13,772 bases of DNA from Funneliformis mosseae (Eukaryota; Glomeromycota; Glomeromycetes; Glomerales; Glomeraceae): assembly GCA_910592005.1 (NCBI GenBank), contig CAJVPP010002708.1, positions 1 to 13,772 of the forward strand. The letters are read 5' to 3'. The notes beneath the pieces are model-generated. The model was given only the letters and a program-made list of their open reading frames with translations. It did no database searches and was not told the origin of the DNA. A program made the position numbers and the translations under genes. Each line of letters begins with the position of its first letter. Position 1 is the stretch's first letter. This document shows, piece after piece, positions 1 through 7,434 of the stretch.

Positions 1-125
1 TATATGTCCAATATGTCCAAGATATCAATTATATCAAATATGTCCGGTATATCAAATATATCAAATATATCAAATATGTCTGACATTTAGATCTGCAATA
101 TGCTGCGTCACGTTCTCCAATCCAA
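1..125 (-). repeat. Truncated terminal part of the 9-bp-array repeat family (third copy)
   Basis: Positions 1-90 are a 9-bp-period array of units such as ATGTCCAAT, ATATCAAAT and ATGTCTGAC. It is followed by ATCTGCAATATGCTGCGTCAC, which resembles the end of the copy at 4257-5061 (TTCTGCATCACATAAGTTGCATCAC). I read it as the end of another family member in the same orientation as that right-hand copy, cut off by the window edge. The end near 125 is approximate because similarity fades gradually. Confidence 0.55.
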
Positions 126-287
126 TCTTGTTACACTACTTGGTATTTACAATGTAAATAATTTTAGATTAAGATATAACTACTTTTAAAGATAGTTTTA
201 ATTATAAATATTTTAATATTATAATTATTAAAAATAAATTGAAAAAGAAAAATAAAGCTAACATTTTATCTGAAAAGAGAATATTAC
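126..287. other. AT-rich spacer between two repeat copies
   Basis: No open frame and no recognisable motif. The last 30 bases before 288 could weakly read as part of the transposase whose tail resumes at 864, but this is too short to claim. Confidence 0.4.
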
Positions 288-863
288 TGTGAACGGATAA
301 ATGTTATGCAGCTCATGTGGCGTAGAAGATCGACCGATTTAATATAATTGACATATATGATATGTCAGACATATTTAACATATTTGACATAGTTAACATA
401 GTTGATATAGTTGATATATTAGATATAGTTAATATATTAGACATGTTAGTTATATTTTTTTATGTATTTTATTTTATATAAATAAGTAGCTTTTTAATTC
501 ATGTAAAGAAACAGATTGAAATTCGACAAGATAGTTTTAGTAGTTTTAGAGGCAACTGGTCTACCGCGTCACCTTTTAGCTTTAGTATTCCGTTTCTTTT
601 CTTTCTTTTTTTTCTTTTTTATTTCTTTTACTTTTCTTTTCTTTATCGTTATTATTATTTTACTTAAAAATAAACATATTATTTATAAACATAATTTACT
701 GGAAATCTGTTGAATCGTAACCCGTTTTGATAATAAAAATACTTTGGTAAATCGTCTGAGTTAAAGCTTGTAAACTATTGAAAGATTACTGCGCGATTAA
801 AAAGAATAAATCGCTCGAACACCTTGTCTAACAGTTATAGTTTGCAAGAATTACACGTTAACA
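288..863 (+). mobile_element. Solo-LTR-like or MITE-like repeat, left copy
   Basis: This stretch matches the reverse complement of 4257-5061 almost end to end. Both begin TGTGAA and end CGTTAACA, giving short inverted tips (TGT...ACA) as in LTRs. Shared landmarks in order are GCAGCTCATGTG, AGAAGATCGACC, a 9-bp array at 350-457, TTAGAGGCAACTGG, a pyrimidine-rich stretch near 595-640, TGAAAGATTA and AGTTTGCAAGAATTACACGTTAACA. This copy has only about one of the 36-bp units that are expanded in the right copy. No clean target duplication is visible (ATTAC before, GTATT after). No coding capacity is seen; the short open frame at 516-713 is low-complexity Phe/Ile. A solo LTR fits the TG...CA tips, while a MITE remains possible because no internal retroelement is attached. 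Confidence 0.7.
350..457 (+). repeat. 9-bp-period tandem array, 12 units
   Basis: Exactly 108 bp of degenerate 9-mers, for example GACATATTT, AACATATTT, GACATAGTT, GATATAGTT, AATATATTA and GACATGTTA. It is the inverse of the array at 4842-5012. Confidence 0.75.
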
Positions 864-1090
864 GTATTCATGTAAAAATTGTAATTACTCATGGAAGGGA
901 TTACAAAAAGTTATTCCTAAAAGTCTTGATTCAGTAACCTTAATAATTATTAGAAAGTTTTCAAGAAAATGTTGGCGTTATATAGATCTTTACAGAAAAG
1001 GTATTGATAAGAAATTAGTTGAGTATGCAGTAAAAAAAATACAAATCTCACAGAAGAATTCCAGAGGGTGTCTTAGAAGAAATTAGATAA
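864..1090 (+). pseudogene. DDE-type transposase, C-terminal tail
   Basis: After the repeat copy ends, one frame reads NCNYSWKGLQKVIP, then a basic stretch with RKFSRKCWRYIDLYRKG and EYAVKK, and in a second frame YKSHRRIPEGVLEEI before a TAA at 1088-1090. From memory, W-x-GLQ-x-x-P, RKxxRxxWRYMDxYRxG and KYxSHRRI are the tail of a fungal DDE-endonuclease transposase family, lying after the region that carries the last catalytic acid. The frame slips at an A8 tract (1032-1039). The catalytic domain is absent: the repeat at 288-863 abuts the fragment directly. The class of DDE element is not certain. Confidence 0.6.
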
Positions 1091-1528
1091 TTAAATTTTT
1101 TTAATACATGCAATTAAAATTAATTTTATTCAATAAAATTAGTTACACGTGATATGTCACGTGAAAATTTCATTTTGAAAATTTTAGACTAATCGACATT
1201 TTTGATGAGTTTAGGTATTATGCACTATACCATTGAAATCTTCAATGTACATTCCACATGCCTTTATTCTCAAAAAAAAATTGGCATAAAGTGCCTTACA
1301 TATTTTCCTATCCTTTTTCCAACATGAATGCAAACTTAGAGGGAAGTAAATGGAGTCATTTAAAAGGACAGTATAGTAAAATTATTATGCCTTTACGTTA
1401 TTTTTTTTACTTCGCTTAGCAGAGCTTTCACTAATATTTAATCTTTACTTTATTAAAACATGAAAGAATTCCTTTTAACAAGAGAGCCTCTTAGCATCAT
1501 TAAGATTTTTATAGCATTATTCGTATGA
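1091..1528. other. AT-rich region without a supported gene
   Basis: No frame longer than about 35 codons and no recognisable domain. It holds the palindrome at 1146-1163 and scattered A/T homopolymers; otherwise I see nothing here. Confidence 0.5.
1146..1163. repeat. Near-perfect 18-bp palindrome with two CACGTG boxes
   Basis: CACGTGATATGTCACGTG pairs with its own reverse complement at all but the central positions. CACGTG is an E-box core bound by bHLH factors in fungi. Here it may equally be the core of a small inverted repeat; no promoter can be tied to it. Confidence 0.5.
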
Positions 1529-1753
1529 GTAAAGCAAGGTGAATGGACAGGTATTCTCAAAAAGAAGGTAGAAAACTTTGAAAATGTTCTGAAAAGAGTT
1601 TTAGAACAAGTCCTCTTGAAAGACGTTAAACGAAGAAAGAAGCTTCAAAACTTTGGTACTGGAAAAAAACTGGCAAAACGGGTAGGCAGAAAAAATAATA
1701 ATCATAGCAAATGTGTTGATATGATGTATTTTTCTAAAGGGCTTATATGCTAG
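1529..1753 (+). pseudogene. Short basic coding remnant, family not recognised
   Basis: Seventy-four open codons start after an in-frame TGA at 1526-1528 and end at TAG 1751-1753, with no ATG at the start. The product would be helical and rich in Lys/Arg, with a tail around NFGTGKKLAKR. The complementary strand has an overlapping open frame of similar size with hydrophobic, low-information content, so the plus strand reads more like protein. It is probably the 3' end of a lost gene. No function is offered. Confidence 0.3.
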
Positions 1754-2620
1754 TAAATGGGTTATATCTGTTATGATATTATCATTTCCTAATAGCAATA
1801 GCTAGTTATATGTGTCCAAATATTGGTTATTGAGCATATTGCTAGCATTTTTGATAGTTTATAAAAATGAAAATCTAATCTGATCTCACAAAGTATTATT
1901 TATTTTAATTAACAAAATATGTTAAGTCTAAGCTAAGTTAATTATATTTAGGTTACAAATGCTTTTGAAGATTTATATTCTGAAAGCTCTGGTGATTGAT
2001 GCGGAGACTTGGCCTGATAATGCAAACGCAAATTTGCATTTTTTAAAATGTGATGTTGGTCAGCTTATAAATGAAAACACTGATTATGAGAAAACTATGT
2101 AAGAAAGAATCAAAATGGAATTAGTACAAGTAAATGTTGAAAACCTTGGATTCAACTATCTAATATGTTCTGGGGTCCTCAATATTAGATTTGAACCTTT
2201 TACAAAGATGCCTGGATCATTTTGTGATATTTTTAAGAAATCTTTTTAAAAATATAGGCTAGATATCATAATGGATGCTTATAAAGAGTTCATCTATAAT
2301 GAAAAATTGAAGATTAATGTGAATAATGATTTGAGTAATGTTGAATATGAAAGATGGCTAAATAAGCATGAGATGCTTCAAATAATGTTTAGACAAATAC
2401 TAGAAGTATTGAAAGTTCTTTATTTTTTTGTAGGAGATAATCAAATTTCTAATAATCAATAATTTTTTAGACTTAAAGTCTGAAAATTACTTAAGTACGA
2501 AGCCTATTTGAAGAAAGGAAATCCAGTTAATGAAGAGTCATACATTTGCGAAGTACTTGTGTCTCTAATAAACATAGTGTTAAACAATTTACCTAGAAAT
2601 CCAGTTGTATGAGATATATG

Positions 2621-2701
2621 GTAAGTTAAAACCTGATATGGATTAGCTCAAATTCAGAACCTTACTTTGTATCACAGTATAATAATTATATTTTTCAATA
2701 G
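2621..2701 (+). other. Spliceosomal intron in the 1959-3309 gene
   Basis: The donor is GTAAGT and the acceptor is TTTTTCAATAG; length is 81 nt. Removing it joins GATATATG to GGGTGAG, giving D-I-W-G-E-K in the correct frame. Confidence 0.75.
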
Positions 2702-2985
2702 GGGTGAGAAAGGGAGCTCAGCTAGTGTTATATAGAAAGGTTCTCATAAATTTGCACGAAAGTGTGACTATATGACTATAGTACAATTAGAAAAGAGCGT
2801 AGAGCTTAAAATTGTATATCTAGAAACTGATAGACCAAAAACTTTACGATAACAAGATCATAAAAAGTTAGTTCGATTTTCTAAAGACTCCATTGATACT
2901 ACAAGAAATGTATCAAAGCTTAAAAAAATATTCAATCAATCATCTAAGAGACAGAATTTGAGTATATTTACCATTAATGTCGCTA

Positions 2986-3058
2986 GTATATATCAATTTA
3001 TTTCACATTTTTGCCAATCAATAATATTTAATCATATTTACTTTATATAAAATGGCAG
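2986..3058 (+). other. Spliceosomal intron in the 1959-3309 gene
   Basis: A 73-nt intron with donor GTATAT and acceptor AAATGGCAG. Splicing joins FTINVA to SDVIELYAM in frame. Without splicing the frame meets stop codons inside the intron, so the apparent ATG at 3052 is not a real start. Confidence 0.7.
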
Positions 3059-3309
3059 GTGATGTTATAGAACTTTATGCTATGCGAAAAGAATCGGGTA
3101 TTTATAAGTACTGCTTAATAGAAGAAGCAACAATTCTATTGCATATGACTTTCTTAAGTATTGTATATCTGCTTATACATGTGTTGATAACTCTGAAAAT
3201 GGCTGTCGCATGTACAATTCACAAAATATTATATAATTCTGACTCTGAGAATAGTGAACATAGTTCTAGTGAAATAGTAGTAATAGTTTTAATCCCAAAA
3301 AATTCATAA

Positions 3310-3655
3310 AATAGAGATTTCATATATGTAATTTTTATTAAGTTTTAATAAAACGATATATAATAAAATTTTTTCTTGACAAATTTGCGGGATCGCGCAG
3401 TCTCAGAAAATATGTAATTTTTTATCCTTGAATATATCAGCATCTGAGAAAAATCATATGACTAAAATTTCATAATAAGAAACCCACTTTCTGTCACTAA
3501 AACGTGATTCTGTACTGGTTAATAAAAGTGATCAGCGTGATTTGTTAAATAAGGCAGTTGAAAATTATATTAAGCAAAAAAAGAAAAAAAAATCCTTTCC
3601 AAAATGAAGCATAGTGATTTAACTATAGAACCAGAAATACTGTATATTCTAGCAC
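3310..3655. other. Convergent intergenic region with a possible basic coding scrap
   Basis: This lies between the 3' ends of the plus-strand nuclease-like gene and the minus-strand ATPase remnant. About 40 open codons on the plus strand ending in PK just after 3600 (FLSLKRDSVLVNKSDQRDLL, then Lys-rich) may be an exon scrap. Nothing else is recognised. Confidence 0.3.
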
Positions 3656-4252
3656 TTATGAAAGGAAATTATGAGCAAAAAGGCATAATGAATCTGAATA
3701 TGATCTAGAAACCAGAAAAAAATATACATTTTGACCTGCACATTTACATAGTTTATGATCAAGATTTAATATCATTTTTTTCAAAAATTTGATTCTATCC
3801 TTTTCGTATCTGGTGAGGATAATTTCGGATACTGTCAAATCGAAGATAATGAAGTTTCTATTTTATAAATAGTTATTGACATCTGTATATATGCTACACC
3901 AATTATTAGCATATAAGCGAAGAATACGGGCTAGTTCATCTGAGATGGATTTATTAAAGAATACAATATAATTTAATTCTTTTCTTATTAGCTTTAGAAA
4001 ATCAAAAAAACTTTGCGTTACATAGATTGGGCTTATATTTTTGTGACGTCCTTTAATAAAATAAGGAACAATCTTCTCCTGAATTTTTTTTGAATCAGCA
4101 TATAGGTCTTCAAATATAACAACTATTCTTCTTTCTGAAGAAAACGAATCTATCTTTAGAATTTTATCAGGCTTTATTGTCTGAAATGTGATATCTTTAC
4201 AATATAGTTTTGAACTATTTGCAATTATCTGATATCCAGATTTGAGATATAG
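3656..4252 (-). pseudogene. A32-like packaging ATPase (Maverick/Polinton type), C-terminal half
   Basis: Read on the minus strand from 4252, the frame gives [13 protein letters not shown], then the Walker B strand [39 protein letters not shown] (a sensor-like Gln after a beta strand), [17 protein letters not shown] and NFIIFDLT. This is the order expected of the HerA/FtsK-superfamily packaging ATPase called A32-like, found in Mavericks/Polintons and large DNA viruses. In those systems it pumps DNA into a capsid. One in-frame stop interrupts it at 3863-3865. The true C terminus is probably near 3790; 3656 is simply where the frame closes. The N-terminal half with Walker A lies at 5062-5336, separated by the repeat insertion. 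Confidence 0.75.
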
Positions 4253-4488
4253 GTATTGTTAACGTATAATTTTTGCAAACTACGACTGTTAGATGGGGTG
4301 TTCAAACAGTTATTCTTTTTAATTGCATAATAATCTTTCAACAGTTTGTAAGTTTTAATTCAGATGATTTATCAAAAGTATTTATATGATTACAGTGAGT
4401 TATAATTCAACAAATTGCCAATAAATTGTATTTATAATAATATATTTATTCACTAGTAAAATAATAATATAGAGAAAAGAAGAGTAAT

Positions 4489-4697
4489 ACTAAAACTAAA
4501 ATGTAATGCAATAAGCCAGTTGCCTCTAAACTGTAATGTAACGTAATAGATCTGGTTATCTCTAAACTGTAATGTAATGTGATAGGCCTGGTTGCCTCTA
4601 AACTGTAATATAACATGATAGGTCTAGTTACCTCTAAACTGTAATATAACGTGATAGGCCTGGTTGCCTCTAAACTGTAATATAACATAATAGGCCT
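4489..4697 (-). repeat. 36-bp minisatellite, about six units
   Basis: The word TCTAAACTGTAAT recurs at 4525, 4561, 4597, 4633 and 4669, exactly 36 bp apart, with a diverged unit before and a partial one after. Because 36 is divisible by three, the minus strand shows a spurious 12-residue peptide repeat. The left copy of the element has only about one unit, so the array expanded in this copy. Confidence 0.85.
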
Positions 4698-4841
4698 TCA
4701 GAATTGGTTACCTACGTCAGCTAACAATATCTCACTCACTGCTAAAACTACTTAAGCTATCTTTTTCCTCTTCTACATAAACTAATAAGTTAACTATTTA
4801 TATAAAATATTACATAGAAAGATATAACTAATATATTTAAT

Positions 4842-5012
4842 ATGCTAGCTATGTCTAATATGTCAGTTATGCCACATATGTCTGACATGTTTAATATGTC
4901 AGTTATGTCACATATATCTGTTATACCTAATATGTTATTTGTGTTGATTATGCCTGATATGTCAGTTATCCTACATATGATTGACATATCCTATATATCA
5001 ATTATGTCAAAT
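4842..5012. repeat. 9-bp-period tandem array, 19 units
   Basis: Exactly 171 bp of degenerate 9-mers including ATGTCTAAT, ATGTCAGTT, ATGCCACAT, ATGTCTGAC and ATATCAATT. The period keeps frames open on both strands (a Met-Ser-x pattern on plus, an Ile-Thr-Asp pattern on minus), which explains the two overlapping false open frames here. Confidence 0.8.
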
Positions 5013-5061
5013 TGGTCAATCTTCTGCATCACATAAGTTGCATCACATTTACCTATTCACA

Positions 5062-5336
5062 ATATTTCAACTCGTTAAAATAGTGGCTGATCAAAACAAG
5101 ATTATCATTCAAAATATATCTAGTGCCACGTTTTTTTTATTAAACATCTAATATAGCTTATTTCCTAATAATAGATTCACAACTTTGTTAGTTTTCTCTG
5201 AATTGGTTCAACCACTAACTAATATTGTGAAGGATCATTGAGAAATTGAATTTAATGAATTAAATCTTTTCGCATCTTTAATCTTATCGATATGAAGAAT
5301 AATTTTGTCTACTGGATCAAACTTTTCAGCTTTCAT
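5062..5336 (-). pseudogene. A32-like packaging ATPase, N-terminal part with Walker A remnant
   Basis: Read from an ATG at 5336-5334 on the minus strand: [17 protein letters not shown], then FTILVSG-stop-TNSEKTNKVVNLLLGNKLY, then after a frame slip RYILNDNLVLISHYFNELKY up to the insertion. VSGxTNSxKTNKV is a Walker A (P-loop) of the A32-like family. Here one loop Gly codon is TGA and the Gly before Lys-Thr reads Glu (GAG), so the site is dead even apart from the insertion. The frame slip sits at an A8 tract (T8 at 5131-5138 on plus). The gene lies 92 bp downstream of the nuclease remnant, same strand, consistent with one former mobile element. Confidence 0.75.
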
Positions 5337-5428
5337 ATTTTTTAAACAAAATATTTATAATAGTATATTAAGCAAAGTAAATTTTCTTAGCGAAATTTCA
5401 GTGAACTCAGTTTGCCAAAATTGACTGA

Positions 5429-5981
5429 TCAAGGGAGGGGATTATACTTCGCTCCACTCAAGAATCCTTTCTCAATAAGTATGTGCTTAATGAAAGGAAA
5501 AAGATCAGCAGTATAGGGAACTTCAATAAGGTATATATCGTGGTCCTTGCATATATTCCGCTTTTTCTGATCGCGAATATTTTGTGATTTAGATTTTCAT
5601 TCTCCTAGTAGTAGAAGCTATTGTGATGATAATGTTGAGGACCCTGAAATTCGAATGCAAGACGCAATTCCTTATTATATTCATCCAAGTATAGCCTATC
5701 TAAGAACTTAGCCCTATATAACAGGAATTTCTTACCTAGCAGATCCTCAAAAATATTTGACATTGACGTTCACTACTTTTATGGTGATATAATGGACACT
5801 ATTCAAATTTTTTTATGATATATTTTAGTGAATACTCCCATTGGTATGCACTATTTTCACAAGACCAAAGATAGACATCATATTCATTTATTTGACTAGT
5901 TCTTCCTAGACATTGACCACTACGTCTTCTGGTATAATCAATAACTTGATCCCAGTTCTTCGTCAGACCCTCTAGTTCCCT
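5429..5981 (-). pseudogene. Zinc-ribbon plus Vsr-like nuclease remnant
   Basis: The N-terminal part (about 5981-5775) reads [34 protein letters not shown] and, after a TAG in place of the usual Trp at 5799-5801, [13 protein letters not shown]: the Cys/Trp pattern of a repeated zinc-ribbon domain. After a frame slip come [36 protein letters not shown], then a second slip near 5590, [20 protein letters not shown] and a TGA at 5431-5429. LDxYN...LAFEFQGxQHY...KxxxCxxxxIxLIEVPY is the signature of a Vsr/PD-(D/E)XK-like endonuclease common in large DNA viruses, mobile elements and this kind of fungal genome. It continues in the integrase frame directly downstream of it, so a former fusion or overlap cannot be excluded. 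Confidence 0.7.
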
Positions 5982-7135
5982 TTAAGAATTATAGACAACG
6001 TGCATAGATAATATGCTTTGGGGTGGATATCCAACTTTTTCTGGGTCGGCTATTAATATAAGTTCTTCTCTAACAAATCCCTATTTTGGTGTAAATTCAT
6101 TACCTTCGAGATAATATAAAGCTGATTCATTCTTTATAATAACCACTTTTCAGATTTTATGAAGACTTAGACTGAATGTAGGATCAGTTACACGCTTCTG
6201 GTTCACTATTTCACCCTCCTATTCTACATTAGCAAGAAGATAGCAGACAGTATTTTCTTTCTTTAATCTTATTTTATCTTTTCCAATTGGACGCTTATAT
6301 TTTATAGATGGTCTAGATTCTACTTGTTCTAATACAATAGCTTTTATTGACTTGAGTCCTCACTTTTCTGATCCTAGTTCTTGAATAAGACGTGTGGGAT
6401 AATTATTTAACTAATCGATAACCATAGGCAAATGCCTAACCCATATTTTTATCAATTTTGAATTGGAATATATAGATTCAACAGTATCTTGGATTTTATA
6501 GAGTATTTTTTATGAGTGTCTTATTAAAACATTTTGCAAAAGCTACTCCTTAATGAGAATATGCACTAATCACTCAAATAGTAACATTATGCTCCTTTAT
6601 CAATCAAGAAATCTTTCTCATAAATTCACGACTTCCATCACATTGTAGAAACTCTGACTATACAAGAGGATTATTAGGATCATCATATTTTTTTCTAAAT
6701 GCTCTAGTAACTTCTGAATTCTTCTTTGATATGAGTGAAACAGAAGCCTTATATTAGGAAGTGCAGTCCATTATATTAAGTACTGCTATATATTTTTTAC
6801 ACTTATAATGATCATATGTAAGGAATAGTAAATCACATTGGTATACACAATTTGGGCAGGTTATTCAGCTATAACTACATCTAGGAATATTCTTCAGAAG
6901 AGTTTAATGTATTTGGTATATATGTTGCCATTCTAAAAAATCACAGCATTCACTTAGACAGAATCGATGCCCCTCTTTTTTACACGCATTACTTGCCTTA
7001 AGCGCTTTCAGCAAGGATTTAGGATTAGAATAATATCTGGTTAGGTGATAATATATATCACACAAGCATAGCGGGTTTTTATTGTGATTGACCAATTTTT
7101 GCAGATCATTTTTTATTATTACTGAAATTCTATTA
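5982..7135 (-). pseudogene. rve-type integrase (Maverick/Polinton-like), decayed
   Basis: An integrase inserts element DNA into the chromosome. The minus-strand reading begins near 7135 with KNDLQKLVNHNKNP, then a helical region, CPNCVYQCDLLFLTYDHYK, the first catalytic strand VLNIMDCTS (Asp at 6766-6768), LQCDGSREF (second Asp at 6637-6639) and AYSH-x-GVAFAKCFNKTL. The third acid, a Glu in functional relatives, reads Lys (6532-6534), 35 codons after the second Asp, the classic spacing. After one frame slip near 6505 the C-terminal part follows: IWVRHLPMVID, LNNYPTRLIQELGSEK, ESRPSIKYKRPIG, then an SH3/chromo-like segment with VTDPTFSLSLHKI and [20 protein letters not shown], ending at TAA 5984-5982. 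About nine in-frame stops, most at Trp, Arg or Gln positions. The true start is unclear. Confidence 0.8.
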
Positions 7136-7434
7136 GCTAATAAAATTACATGATTTTATATTGATAAAAATCGAAGAATAATTAATCAAAGAAAAAATAG
7201 TTAATCAAAAGACTATTTAGTTAATCAAAAGTATTTAGTATGATATTTAGCCCAAATGAAAAAAATATTTAATAGAGAATTTTATAAAATCGAATTTTTT
7301 TTTTATTATTCATTTGTAAACTATTATTTACATATTTTCGCTTAAACTTTATAATAATACATAAAAAAATTTTTTAAACTATACATTCGTTAAAGTATTC
7401 ATGACTCTTTTAAAAAGTATATCTATATTAGTAT
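7136..7434. other. AT-rich spacer with a short direct repeat
   Basis: Between the long minus-strand gene and the integrase. TAGTTAATCAAAAG occurs twice (near 7199 and 7218), and several A/T runs of 6 to 10 bases follow. No coding frame is supported. It could hold the integrase promoter, but no defined box is visible. Confidence 0.4.

Larger units (their letters stand above)
1959..3309 (+). pseudogene. Multicopy fungal gene with PD-(D/E)XK-like region, decayed
   Basis: A single frame runs from ATG 1959 through two introns (2621-2701 and 2986-3058) to TAA 3307-3309, about 398 codons. It is broken only by in-frame stops at 2100, 2247, 2460, 2481, 2610, 2733 and 2850. Readable parts are an N-terminal region with ETWPDNANANLHFLKCDVGQL; a helical middle (YERWLNKHEMLQIMFRQILE); then GEKGSSAS, a C-DYM and ELKIVYLETDRP segment, DHKKLVRFSKDS, the strand-like IFTINVA-SDVIELYAMRKE, and a C-terminal helix ending LITLKMAVA with an acidic Ser/Glu tail. 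The D...(V/Y)xE-x-(D/G) spacing and following helix suggest a PD-(D/E)XK nuclease-like fold such as occurs beside Crinkler-type effectors. That is inference; I cannot confirm the active site. It faces the ATPase remnant convergently. Confidence 0.6.
4257..5061 (-). mobile_element. Solo-LTR-like or MITE-like repeat inserted in the ATPase gene, right copy
   Basis: The 805-bp element is the inverse of 288-863. On the minus strand it starts TGTGAATAGG and ends CGTTAACA. The flanks on the plus strand are GTATT (4253-4257) and ATATT (5062-5066), a 4 to 5-bp target duplication differing by one transition; a 4-bp reading leaves TG...CA tips. The ATPase reading resumes across it after at most one residue (ELKY before, then LYLKSGYQ after), so this is a true insertion. 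It contains the 36-bp minisatellite (4489-4697) and a 9-bp array (4842-5012). The open frames at 4446-4688 and in the 9-bp array are translations of the repeats, not genes. Confidence 0.8.

Noticed and set aside
516..713. 65-codon open frame, Phe/Ile-rich
   Set aside because: It lies inside the repeat copy, comes from a pyrimidine-rich tract, and has no matching protein in the other copy.
1601..1798. 65-codon minus-strand open frame
   Set aside because: The plus strand of the same stretch reads as a basic helical protein end; the minus frame is hydrophobic and low in information.
4446..5036. Open frames in the 36-bp and 9-bp repeat arrays on both strands
   Set aside because: The repeat periods are multiples of three, which keeps frames open by construction.
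281..5066. A single 4.8-kb DNA transposon with long terminal inverted repeats
   Set aside because: The two inverted copies do resemble TIRs, but the right copy interrupts the ATPase frame, which continues on both sides, and a third copy lies at 1-125. Separate insertions explain this better, though later composite mobility cannot be excluded.
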